A stretch of 64,000 bases of DNA from Polytrichum commune (taxonomy: Eukaryota > Streptophyta > Polytrichopsida > Polytrichales > Polytrichaceae), in the NCBI GenBank assembly GCA_950295325.1, contig OX485809.1, forward strand, positions 35,090,081-35,154,080, in the 5' to 3' direction. Each line of letters starts with the position of its first letter. The stretch's first letter is position 1. Both the position numbers and the translations under genes were made by a program. Under the pieces are notes generated by a model that saw only the letters and a list, made by a program, of their open reading frames with translations, searched no databases and was not told the origin of the DNA. This document shows positions 49,673 through 61,920 of the stretch, one piece after another.

Positions 49673-50622
49673 TCAATACTTCAAGAAAAACAACTCTAAA
49701 TATGATATTTAGTGTCACCAATTCTAATCGTCTTTCTCAATACTAATTGTAAACCGCAGTAAAGTGTCACCAACACTAAATGTTAACCCAACATTTAGAT
49801 TTACATTCCTTGTAATTGTTTTTTTTTGGGGGGGGATTATAGATTTACAGTATTGCAATTATTCTCACTTACCAAGTGATGTTTTCATCCAAATTTTGAT
49901 CATCCGTGACAATATTTCATCACCAGTTGCTGACAAGAGAAGGTCGGGTTTTGGCCGATGGATGAACTCGTCCATCATCCATGACGACATTCGGTCACTT
50001 ATTCATACGAAGTGTCATCTGGAAAGTTGCCATAGTGACATCAAAATGCCACATGACACTAAATAAATATCATATTCAGTGTACTGATCGTTATAGAGGA
50101 ATCCATGGAATATTTTCATGCTTACTAAAGGAAAACCCAAAGGATATCAACATGTATTGGGAAATCATATTTTTATGCAAACATTGTGCGTTCCAATGTT
50201 CACTGACTAAATGTGCTACCTAGTGTAATTGTTATTACCCATTTATTGTTATTGCTATTGTTATTGCTATTGCTATGGGTCACTCGATCATTGTGGGGGC
50301 CACCATGACGTCAGCCACACATCTTCTTCTTCTTCTTCTTTCTTTCTTTTTTGAGACAGAAGGTCGACATGCCAACGCCAAAGCATAGGAGAGTATCTCT
50401 CCACCATCATCCGGTAGTTTAAGGTCATCTCGGACCACACATCTATAATCCATGGATAACGAACTTGACTAGGTATGAGATAACGAACAACTAAATTCGT
50501 CTCAATTACAGCCATTTTGAAGAGTAGTAACTTTATAATAAGTGAAGATATTCCATAATTACATTGACGCCAACGAACATTACAGTTCATTGTCTTGAAC
50601 CAATACCATAGGTATACTACTA
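49673..50622. other. Intergenic DNA without a recognised gene
   Basis: Small repeats only: TTATTGCTA units at 50230-50275 and a CTT tract at 50323-50350. Words such as GTGTCACCAA near 49710 and 49764 suggest a degraded inverted-repeat element. Confidence 0.4.
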
Positions 50623-51212
50623 TGGGCCACTTCACACATGAGCCAAGAGCCGTGACCTTGTAATGGTGAGGACCCTTGACTCTTATCCAAGCCGTATCAT
50701 GGGTGTTGGGAAAGCCGTTTCATGTAGTCACGGGCCCTCAAGCATAGTGTGAAGTGAGAATGAGCCATGTTGCGGGACCATTGCATATTTTGTTGGCGGA
50801 AAAAGAGGGGAGGATTTGGTTTAACATAATATGTCTCAAATTTGATCAATTTAAGAGAATTATTTGGTGGTGTTTATTTGTCTTGGAATCTGTTATGGAA
50901 TGTACCCTGCAGTCTGTCCTGGAATATGTCACGTTGGAAAAATATATTAAAAAAGTCATGGTCTACCGGAATTTGCGTCAGGCCCATCACTTGGAGGTGG
51001 GTCTGATGCAAATTCTAGTAGACCATGCACCCTTATCTACAACCTACCGTGTAGGACTCCATGTAGACTTTTCATCCACGAACTTTTCTTTGGGTCTTTA
51101 GGCCTTCACCTCCTAGTGTGAAGTGAACTTGGACGATCTCCGCCTTTTCGACCAATGAGAGCTCTAACACTACCATGGTCAGGGGCCTTCAGCCTTGTGT
51201 GTGAAATGGCCC
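50623..51212. mobile_element. TA-flanked terminal-inverted-repeat element
   Basis: Left end TGGGCCACTTCACACA and right end the inverse TGTGTGAAATGGCCC, each followed outside by TA (50621-50622 and 51213-51214). Sub-terminal sequences are also inverted (GTGACC...AGGGGCC). It is about 590 bp with no transposase, and related to 44485. Confidence 0.65.
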
Positions 51213-51904
51213 TATAACTATGCACACTACAAAAGAACGTTCCATTCTTTTGGGACATTTCAACAAAGAATGCATGTGCATATACAAAATTATTGGGTAG
51301 CATTCCTATGAGGTTGCACACATAGCACAAACATCCAAGCCCCGATGCATGCCTAGTGGTCACTACATGGCCCACTTTAGATCCACAAGCACTTATCACT
51401 AATGTTGTTGACTTCTTGAGTGGTAGAGTACAAAGCGGAGATGCTCCCGTGGCCTTTAAACTTCTAAGTTGTAACCACCTTGAGGACCCCCCCCCCCTAA
51501 CAACAATAACAAGGGGCGAGTGCCCAACAATAAGTGATGAATCATCGCAAATGAGTGCAAGGGCCAAAAAGGCAAAAACCAAAAGTGATTGTCGCCATTG
51601 GAGGGAGGCCTTGAGGAATTCCACTTCACAAGCGTTCGCCGATTGATTTCCATGCCTTGTTGGTACCTCCTCAATGAGTTGATTCGGCTCTTGTGTCGTG
51701 TGGTGATGCAATTTGATGCCGCACATACTACGTAGCCAAGTGCCAATGATCGATTTGGGAGACCTCGCGCTTTATTGGTCAATTGTGACCCCATGGGTGA
51801 TCTATGACATCACTTACCCCACATCGTCATGGTCATTTATTTAATTTTTGGTTTTTTTCATTAAAAAATCACTTGTTTTGTAATTATGATGTAATGATCA
51901 TGGG
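51213..51904. other. Region with long ORFs of unknown origin
   Basis: More GC-balanced than its surroundings. A minus-strand ORF of 206 codons (51726-51106) and a plus-strand one of 96 codons (51356-51646) overlap. Neither resembles a known family, and the longer one runs into the end of the TA-flanked element, so both may be chance or parts of an old transposon. A poly-C run is at 51489-51498. Confidence 0.3.
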
Positions 51905-52560
51905 GTGATACATGTCACATGAGGTTCAATGAACGGGAAGAAGTGACCGCTACTTACGGATGGACCGCTTGAGTTTGAGAAAGAATCGGTGGAAGTTGAA
52001 GACTTGGGGAAGGAATTTCATTCGTTGTACATGAATCTACACAAATAGAGTTGTTCGTAAAGTGAAGTGGATGAAACCCATGGGTTTAGTCCCAAACCAT
52101 GAGTTTATGAGAATCAATGAAAAGTCATCCGAGTTTTGTTTGATTCTTAAATCATCATACCCAAGGAGTGGTGTTGGCTACAAAAAAAACCAATTTTCTA
52201 GCTTGTCTTACTAGGATGGTTGGACCAAGGTAGCTCTGCATAGGCCAATCCGAGGTTTAAGACAACAAGCCTCCTTTCTTAGCTCTAAAGCTCTCTCAGT
52301 TTGAGACATGGGAAAGAGGAGGTCCCAACATTAGCACCCAACTTTCAAACCAGGTCCCGGAACACGATGAGCTAGCGAGCTCTTAATAGAAAGTTTTCTC
52401 AAAGAAGGATCAAACCCACGATGTCGTCCCTCTTTGAGCGACTTTACAAATAACTCTAACATAACTCAAAGTGATAAAGATGTCAACATGTAACCAATTG
52501 GACTTGGAAACACGAGGATCTCAACCGATCATGCCTAAAAATCTCTCGGACATTGAAAAA
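51905..52560. repeat. Hairpin-element arm interrupted by another dispersed repeat
   Basis: 51926-52015 matches the outer arm of the element at 28326 (GCTTGAGTTTGAGAAAGAAT), and 52480-52560 matches its inner arm (AACATGTAACCAATTGGACT). The 460 bp between include 52300-52455, which matches 60-215 of the window. A second repeat has thus landed inside an arm of the first. Confidence 0.6.
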
Positions 52561-55500
52561 CACTACACATCCTATAAGGCCGAGCTCATTTCTCTAAAAG
52601 AGGATGGCCTAGTAGATGGCCATAAATAAATGTACCAATTTCCCGGAAAAGTTGTCGCGGTGTGTGTAGTAATCTACTCAAACCCGTGTCAAACCGCACG
52701 TGGTAGGCATGTTGGCAAAACCTACTCCCATCTTTTAATATTGTATTTTGTAGTAGTTTTGTTGTGAAACCCCTAGCATTTCCCACTTGTTTATTCACCT
52801 TTACAAAGTGAAGTATACTCAAGAGTACTATTCATTTTCATGCAAGGGTGGCCCATCATAATTGGGGAGTGATTCTTCCAAAATTCTTGGCATTAAGGCT
52901 CAACACCCTAGCGCTAAGTAATGGCATGCAGCTTGCACCAATTTGAAAAAAATGAATCGCAAAGGAATGAAAGAACAACATGATAGATATTTAGAATATA
53001 AAGAGGTATCATGTTGAGTACATCAAATGAGTATGAAACATGATAAATAGCGTGAATTGATATTTAAATACTTTAAATTTTAAATATGCTCAAAATCTTC
53101 ACCATGTTTATCAAACATACAATCATTGAGAAGAAAGCTTGCACATTTATTTATTTTAATTATTCATTAGGTAATAATGATTTCCTTGTTTTTTCACCAC
53201 AAGACATGATCAAACCTTATTCTAAACATGATCAAATTTATCCTATCGTTCAATGACCAAGGTCATTGAGCGATTGGTGTGTGTTGTGGTTGTAATGCAT
53301 TTATACAAGTAGAGAGGGGGGGGGGGGGTAAAACGACAACAACAATAGTCAACCAAACTCTAAAATAGAGGAATTCGTTTCACAAGACCTACCATTGAGG
53401 GTGCAATATAAATTTGCCCCAAGTTTATTGTTGGTTCATACTAAGAGTAACTCTATAACATTACACACCTCTTTGGTTGCGTTTCATGGGACCAAATGTC
53501 ACATAACTGTCCTTTAATCTTGAGATTTTCCGTTTATGGGGAGTACTTGGACTATGTATTATGACCTTTTCGACAAGCAGTTGCAAATCATCATAAGTTT
53601 TCAATTTCAATCTCTTTCTTTGGAAAGAAAACATCATGTAATTGCTTGGTCATGCTATGGGGGTTTAGACATTTATATGTAGATATAACAACTTTGGACG
53701 CTACATAAATTCAACGTATGACTTTCACCATCCCCAATGATAGGTTTTGTAAACATGTACCCTAAATTAGTTCAAATTTTTTATGCTCACATTCACATTC
53801 TCTATCCAATTTTATTGTCTATTACTTCCATCATACAATGTATACCCAGTCGGTGATTATAATATTGCATCATTGTGATGATGACCCTTTCGGGGTTGTC
53901 ATCATCTCAATCAATATCGATATCATGAAGTTTGTGCATCCTACTTGGTTGGCCTACTCTAGAAGCCAAAATGGGTGGTTTGACTTTATGAAAAATAATT
54001 GTGGGCCCATCATCATCATGATGGTTAGCTTACATTGAGCCCAAAACGTAAATCTAAAATAAAGATTGTACATTAGCACATAAGCCACTGGATTCAACCC
54101 ATTTTTTTGTATTTGAATACACAATCCAACATTGATCAACATACTATTACACAACTCTTTGGTTGCGTTCCATGGGACCAAGTATCACATGAGCATAGCT
54201 CTCCTTCAATTATGGGATCCTTAATTATGGAGTGCACTCTGTAAACTTTTCAACATCAACTGTAAATTATCAAAGTTTTGTAATCGTTGTTGCTTGCTTT
54301 GGAAAGGGGTCATCGTGTAGATGCTTAATAGTGCTATTAACCTCCACACATATGTGTTGAACTTGATAGGGTTTATAAATAATAAGTTAAACCTTGCTTA
54401 TTTAAGAACTAATTAGCTTAAACCCAACCACTATTATAATCATTGTTCATGGGCTTCAAACTATACTAAACATGATGTTTAGTGTCACTTATTGTTGGAG
54501 TTAGATGATGCTATATCTTTTCACAAGTGATGTAATTTTCTTACCAAGTAAAGTTGTTAGTGTTTTGTATTGTCCAAACAACCAACTTGACACTTGTTGA
54601 TAAAATATGAGATGTATAATAAATAGATATAGCATTGTATGATTCCAAATAGTAAGTTACACTAAGAACAATATTTAGTGTACAAACCCTTCTACACCTA
54701 TTACTATGGTCCATTATAATTTTTCATACCATAATAATTTTTGTCAATATAAATTTTTTTGGACCCACGCCATTTCTCAACTCACATATTACGTACATGT
54801 TCAAATTTTTTAAATAATTTTATGTTTGAGTAATCTTATCCGTTGATTCATAAGTTGCCCTAGTATTTTTCAACCCAGACATTTGAAAATATAGTGGGCC
54901 ACACTATTTTCTACCCATGCTCATTTTCAACCCATAGTATTAGGTGTAAAAAGTGTAGCCGTCTAAAAGTTTAATTACTAGACTTAGATACATGTTAACT
55001 CATGATTTGCAACCTCCCAAACTTTCTATTTGTCCTATTATGTGTCTCATATCCTTGAATGGGCAATCAATCACGCAAATAATGGATAGCACTTGAAGGT
55101 GGGTCCTCCAACAATCCCCTATTGTCCCATGTTTGAGAGGCTTTCATAGCAACGATGTTCAAATTACACTTCATGAAACCGATTCACACTAAGCTTGCCA
55201 AAAACAAAATTGTACTTAAATAGTGAGATTTCACAAACAAAGTCCCTTGAATATCAAGTGTTGGTAGGTTATAAGTGAATATAAGAAGCATTGTCTTTTC
55301 ATTGGAAGTGTGTAATTTGAGGTCACCAATTTAGTGGCATACCATTATTTCCATGTTTTAAAGTATTCTTTTTGTATTCTATCAAACCATGTGCTACAAT
55401 GTGATGACCATAGGTTATAAGTAGGTTTATGACTTTGGCACCAAAATGCTTGGTTATTTAGGTGACTCATGGATTTCTTTTTGTAAAGGTTCTAACTAAT

Positions 55501-56547
55501 AGGAGCATGACACATGGCACTTTGCTATAAAAACAAATAATTGTACATAACTAGTGTGATAAAAAAAAAACCACCCCAAAACATCGAGTGTTGGTACATT
55601 TCAAACAACTATAAGAAGCAGTGTCTTAATGAAAGTGCATTATTTGAGATCACCAATTTAATGGCATACCAATTATTTAGTGATACACCATTACATATAT
55701 ATTGTGTTTTATGAATCCACGTGCTACAATGTGATTATCACAATTTATAAGCGGGTTTGTCACTTTGGTACTGAAATGCTAAGTTTTCCAAGTGACACGT
55801 GAAATTTTGTAGAGACTCTAATAAATATGAGCATTACACATAGCACTTTGCTCAAAATTTAAATCAATTTGTGTTGGACATTCTTACAACCTACAATTAC
55901 TAAGTCCATGACCAATATACATATGTTTTTGAATGGGGGCTCCACATGGTATGCCTCTTGGTTATTGACCTTGAGATGCAATGGTGGCTAGGTGTGGTTT
56001 GGGATAGCATATCTAAGCCTACTTGAATGTACATAGTTTAAAATCATACACAACACACTATTTCGCACATGCAAACCACAAAATAATTTTGCAATTAATG
56101 CTTCTAAGTGTACAATCCTATCATTTCCTCTTTCCTTCTCTTTTTGCATGCTTTTTTTTTGTTCGTTCTATTCAAAGACGGTTTTGACCATTTGAATGGG
56201 AAAATGTAAAAAATTTCAACATAGCAAAGTGTGGTCATTTCCACCTCATATAGGTGGACCGTACCAATAATTTAGTTCACGACAATTTGGAGGAGTTTTA
56301 TTCCTTACAAAGAACTTCAAAATATCTCTTCCATATTTGGAAGTTGTGTCATGTCTTTGTCATGCCAAAGGTCCTTGAAGGTCTTGTTACAGTGTTGTCT
56401 TCTCATTCAAACTTTCTCACTAGATTCGATGTTTATTAATGAATCTCCATGAAGAAATGTGTTGCCTTTGTTTTGATCAGAGAACTTCTTATTTGTTTGT
56501 GATGTATGGATCTATTCATCTAAGTCACCTTCCCAAGTTACCAATGC
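52561..56547. other. Repeat-derived AT-rich DNA
   Basis: No host gene recognised. 54470-54690 looks like an inverted-repeat element (CTAAACATGATGTTTAGTGT at the left; CACTAAGAAC and TATTTAGTGT at the right). 55190-55560 and 55560-55870 are two diverged tandem copies sharing CATCGAGTGTTGGTA-type, AAGCAGTGTCTT-type and GACACATAGCACTTTGCT-type words. A poly-G run is at 53317-53328. Confidence 0.45.
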
Positions 56548-56778
56548 GGGAGGGAGGATTTATTGCATACAAGTGTATCTCCCATTCATCCAACATAGAA
56601 GCACTACAATAATATGCGGTCTGGATGTTATTGTTTTTGGATATTTGGACATTGGATTTAGGTTCAAAGACCCCAAAATAATCTAGGTCAAGTCATTTGA
56701 GATGAGTCGACCACAAATCTATACGAGACAAGTTTTAATGTTGGATGAATGCGAAGCATGATTGTATGTGATGATATC

Positions 56779-56779
<1 letters not shown>
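56548..56779. mobile_element. MITE family 1 copy, right end next to an AT microsatellite
   Basis: GGGAGGGAGGATTTATTGCA on the left and TGATTGTATGTGATGATATCC on the right form the inverted ends; the interior contains TCATTTGAGATGAGTCGACC. It is followed at once by (TA)n at 56782-56810. Confidence 0.8.

Positions 56780-56781
<2 letters not shown>

Positions 56782-56810
<29 letters not shown>
56782..56810. repeat. TA microsatellite
   Basis: About 14 TA units. Confidence 0.9.
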
Positions 56811-56813
<3 letters not shown>

Positions 56814-59133
56814 TACATTGTCTATGATAGTTTGTGTTGAGTTTACTTTTTGAAACTAAGAAATTCTATATCTTATTGTTAAAATATTTCATTCTTTACC
56901 AACAAACACATGGTTAGACAGTCTAGACCTTAAAAATATTTACTTGGTAAAAACTTATATTTCAAAGTAGCATTTATAGCTCGTCATAACTCCATTTAGT
57001 AAGTTGCAATAAGTACCATAAATGGTGTTGAGAGGTTGAGAAGTAAGCGCGTTCTCATTTGAGGGGAGCCTCTTACACAAATTTGTTCGCAACGATCAAT
57101 TTTACACATGAGCATTATACTCGAGAGTTTGAAGATTTTTCTAGGTTTACAAATGTTCGGATAACACCTTGATAGAACCCATGTGGAATGACTATGACAA
57201 TCTCTTGGTCATTTATTACAAGCTTTGGATCAAGTCTTGCTATGGTCCAGTTTAACTCTCATTTGAAAATGTTCACGAATATGAGATTTAGTGTAGTGTT
57301 CCCATTCAAAGAAACAAGAGGCCTTGAAGTGGGTCAGTGTTGGTCACGGGGGATGGTCTCTTCATACCACGTACAAACTAATGTCAGTGTAAGAAGGGGT
57401 ATTATTTGAGGTATTAGTGTACATAATAAACATAAGGGAGAGGCATTATTTTTCTCTAGTGTGTTCATCTAAGAGGGTTATTAATTCTTTGGAAGTACAT
57501 GTAGATGTACAAAAGGGGCCCTAAGATTATAGAAAAATTTGATAGTAGATGTGTTAGTTTCGTGCAATTCACATTTTCATTTATTGTTGTCGTCTGGTCA
57601 AAGTCCTCAATGACTACCATGTATGTTTTTGTTAGTGTTTGCATTGGGGTTCTAGGTTTTTACAAACTAAACGCTCTTGGAGCTCTCGTGGGCTTTCATG
57701 AGTTATGTTCTCCAGTTTGTGGCTAAGTTATTGTTGCTATGTTCTTTGTTTGTTTGATACAATCGTTGAGTTACATGCTATGGATGAAAATGATTTTTTT
57801 CATAAGAAAGTGAGAATGGATTTCACATGTGATGAAGGCTTATTTAATTAATGATCTATAATTTGTATATGTAGTGGAGGCATTTATTACATTAAACTGA
57901 AAAGCTTAGTGTTAATATATGAGTGCATTTCCTAGCATGCCATTTGTATAAATACATTTTTTTCTCTCTCTATAAACCTCTTGTATATAGGGGGTGTATT
58001 TTCATAATGACCTACGCATGTCATTTAAGTTTCCAATGATGAGTCCACCCCCTAAGGTGTTAGTCCCAAAGTGGCCTTGCCATATAGTGTGGTTTGAAAC
58101 ACACTATTGTGCAGGTATAGTGCAAGGAGTTCAAGGCATTGGGGGTACACTCCCTTGTATTTAGTGGGAACACATGAGAACACAAAGTGTTTTTAGGGGG
58201 GGTATTATATTGGAGAAATTAAATATTGTGTACCCTGTTGTTACGCAATTTTCTAACATTCATTATTTTTAGGACCATGTGGGTAGGTTAACTTGGCATT
58301 TATTCTTCTTGTACATGAGCATATAGTAGTTTTAAATTATAGTTTTTGTTGATGTCATGTAAAACCTAATACTTACATATAAAAAATCATAATTCAAACA
58401 TCAACACATCAACACAACATGCACACAATTTAGCTTTCTAGTATGCATTCAAAACATACATACATGGAATTGGTGATAAAATGCTTGTGATTAAAAAAAC
58501 AATTGCATACATACATGTAGCATAGAACATAATTAGCCAACACTAATCATAGAGTTTGTTTAGGGTAACTTACACATTTAGATATGAAGCAATTTTGTTA
58601 TTGTTCAAGTTCAAGTGGTTAAAAGCAGTCAATACAAAACATCCAACTTTCTATGCTCAAGACAAAATGTCCAAACCCTAACTCTAACCCCAACATTCCA
58701 AACTATACAATCTGCCAAAAACATTACCATAACCTCAACCTTAAATCCTTCCCAAAACAACTCAACAAACAATTGGAGGATTAATCTAGCTCCTACATTT
58801 CCTTTGGCAAAATAATTATGCAATTCACCTCTACATCATAGTAAGAAGCACGTAGGGCATCCCTCAGATCCTTCAACTCAATGACACTCATCTGAGCTAA
58901 TGCCCTAGACAACAACTACAAATTTGAGTCACTTTCATAAGCAATGGCTCTACTTGAACCAAACCACATTTTGCACATACAAGTTGTTCGCATCCTCACT
59001 TGTTGTCACTCATAATGCCCCTCGACTATCGGCTAGCTCCCAAACAAGACTTGACTTCCTTCAATTTAGGATTCCAACTGGAGCAAATGGTTTTTTTCTC
59101 ATCAGCACTAGTTTCATTTATTACACTTAGTAT
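56811..59133. other. Intergenic DNA without a recognised gene
   Basis: 56815-57035 resembles the element at 54470 (CTTGGTAAAA, CCATTTAGTAAGTTGC). The remainder is AT-rich without convincing ORFs. From about 58480 the A/C-rich composition suggests another decayed transposon that continues into the next entry. Confidence 0.4.
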
Positions 59134-59415
59134 CTAAATGCCTTCAACCATTAATGCTTGATGGTTAGATGCAGTCAAGACAATGGACTTCAATTTAGAG
59201 GCTTGTGACTGGGGATGATGACTAAATTGGACTTCCTTTCTTTGGCACAAATTTTGAATATGTATGCTAGATATAAGGTGATTTTTATAAAAATTAGCAA
59301 ATAGGTTATGGATTGTGTTCTTGGAATGATCTCTAGTGGTGAATCCAAACTCTTTACAACACCCCACACAATACACCTTTATTATACCCACATAATTGTA
59401 GTCAAAAGACCTCAA
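59134..59415 (-). pseudogene. Fragment of a transposon-like zinc-binding ORF
   Basis: A minus-strand open stretch of 93 codons. It shows VYCVGCCKEFGF, then HSKNTIHNLFANFYKNHL, HIQNLC and SHHPQSQASKLK: a C-x2-C pair followed by H and C residues, as in zinc fingers of transposon-encoded plant proteins. The open frame does not continue on either side. I cannot name the family. It is placed in transposon debris by its context. Confidence 0.35.
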
Positions 59416-61874
59416 GTACCATTAGAATTCCTCCAAGGTTATTAGTTTCGAACATTTCTAAGTTTGTCATTGGCTAGGAAGTGTCTAGCCATAACCTCAA
59501 CACTCACCAATGTGGACTTCAACTTAGATGCCACATGGTCAATGCTCTCACCACTAACTTCAGAACTAGCAGGTGGAGGCAGTGGATGGTCAGAGTCATC
59601 AAGAGGGTAAGATCTTGGATTTTAGTCTACTCTGTAATGCACCTAGAGGTGGTTGGAATACATTATCACATGCACGAGCTTTTTGGATTCAAGGTTGGGA
59701 TCAACTAGTGCTAGAACGTATGCATCCGAAGAGATTCTATTGGGCCCCTCAAGCTTGCACTCAATCTTGCATCTATTCTCGACATCTAAGATTGAAAGGG
59801 CCAATCTACAATATGAATACCTTCAAGTAGTGGCCTGATTTTGCATATGTGTCACCCTCAACACACTCGCAAGATCCAATATGTTATGGACTAGCATAGG
59901 CATCAACAAGTGAGAAAAATTTGAACTTCAAAGACATTGCAAACATGGTTTGTGACTAGCAACCTCACTAGAACCAAGTACCTCGAGTCACAGTTGTTAT
60001 CACTCGTACAAATACGGCATGTTGACGTTGCCCCCTCCCTTTGCATTGACAATGCTCCCAAAAAATGTAAGAGATCACAACAAGAATTCAAAACCCAAAA
60101 CCTTACCTATATACCATGGAGTTCAATATATAACTTGAGCTTTGTCAAAAGTATGGGTTTTATAATTTGTAGGTCACGACTATAAAGTGCACCCTATATT
60201 TGTTCTCACGTAGCTTTCTAAAATATGGGAGTGACCCCTCCCCCTCCCCCCCCCCCCCCCCCCCGTGCGCGGGGTTCATGGCCAGGACATCCAAGTGGGG
60301 GTTATGAGGTCCAAACTTTGAGTCCCTTGACCGCCACTCTTGGCTTAGTAGGTGGCTATGTACCTAAGGATCCCTTAGGTGGAGGCCCACCAACATGTTA
60401 GGTAGGTATTTTAAATATATAAATGTAATTACTCAATTTTAGAGGGTTATGAAAACTACCTCTTGAAATTATTGACCAAGATTACTATGACCCATAAAAT
60501 TATCAAGTCAAAACGAAGAGTATGCTAATGTTCTAAAAAAATGACAGTGGCAATCTAAAAAGTCTAAAGACAAGTCCATGATGACTGGTATTTGACATAG
60601 GTTGCCTCAACCAACCACACATGTCATCCTTGGCCATTTATGTCCTTCTAATATCAAAAACATTGTCATAATGACCCTTATTCTTGTAGTGTGACCTAAT
60701 GTATCCAAAATAACAACAATCTGAAAATCACCCATTTGTTAACTGCATTCTTCCCGCTTTAGCATACCTATGTGCAAAAGATGGTGCATTGATGAAAATT
60801 GGGTTGAAATAAATCATCTTAATTTTGATTGTTTATGTGTGTTAAGATCATTATCACAAATTAGAACTTTTGTTTCTACATCCACTATGTAGTAAGTTAT
60901 GCTAAATATAGTTTCATTTACATACACCAAGTTAGAATTCATTAGTTCATTAATGGGTCTTGTACAAACTATCATGTAAGCTTTAGAAAATGTATACGTG
61001 TTGTCAAGGTTCAACCACCAGGTTGTAAAGGGATTTGGACCTTTCACACATACAATATTTTGATATTGTACCACATGAGTATAGATTGTGATGTGATTAT
61101 TTGGTAGATAGTGATAGTGTTGTCTTGCAAGGTCATTATGCTTGACACTCACACAAAGTAGCTTGAAAATAGTTTGATGGAGATTTCCATATCAACATAC
61201 ACTGTAAAGAAAGAACGTACAATAAATATGAGCATGCTGAAAGCATTTAGGGATTGTTCAATCATTGCTGATTAATAAGAGTCTCATGATGTATAATCAA
61301 TATTGCACACAAGACATTGTGGACCTCTAAATTACCATTTGGTAAAGTGAAGGTAATCCTTAATTGGTCCAAGATGACCATAAACTACCGGATGATATTG
61401 GAGAGGTACCCAAATCAAGCGGAATTGTTGGTGGTTCGATTCCCGGCCATGAAATCGTCTCTTTACTTGACGGAAAACTAACAAGGTGGTAAAAAATGCC
61501 GCATGTGTTCCAAAATCAAAATAAAATGATAATCCTTATTTAAATTACTACATTATGATATTAAGTAAGTATACCCCAAAACTAACACCCAAAGATCTTG
61601 TAAGATATGTACAAATTCATTAGAATTGACATTTAAGTACATTTAGACAAACCACTTGTCCAAAACTTATAAGGGATGTGCACTTGTGGGGACAAAATCA
61701 TCAAACGACAACAACAAAAATAATAGCCACAACTTCGAATGTTCGCCAACCACCGTATTTATGTAGTTTTGCGATCTAGTGCACATCATATTGGAAATTG
61801 GAAGTATCTAAAACTCATGCATAAATCCAAATATACTTATACCCTAGTATTAGGAAGATGTACACACAATGAGC

Positions 61875-61920
<46 letters not shown>

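Noticed and set aside
61420-61460. GGTTCGATTCCCGGCC, resembling a tRNA B box
   Set aside because: No matching A box, acceptor stem or anticodon arm can be folded around it; more likely a tRNA-derived or chance sequence.
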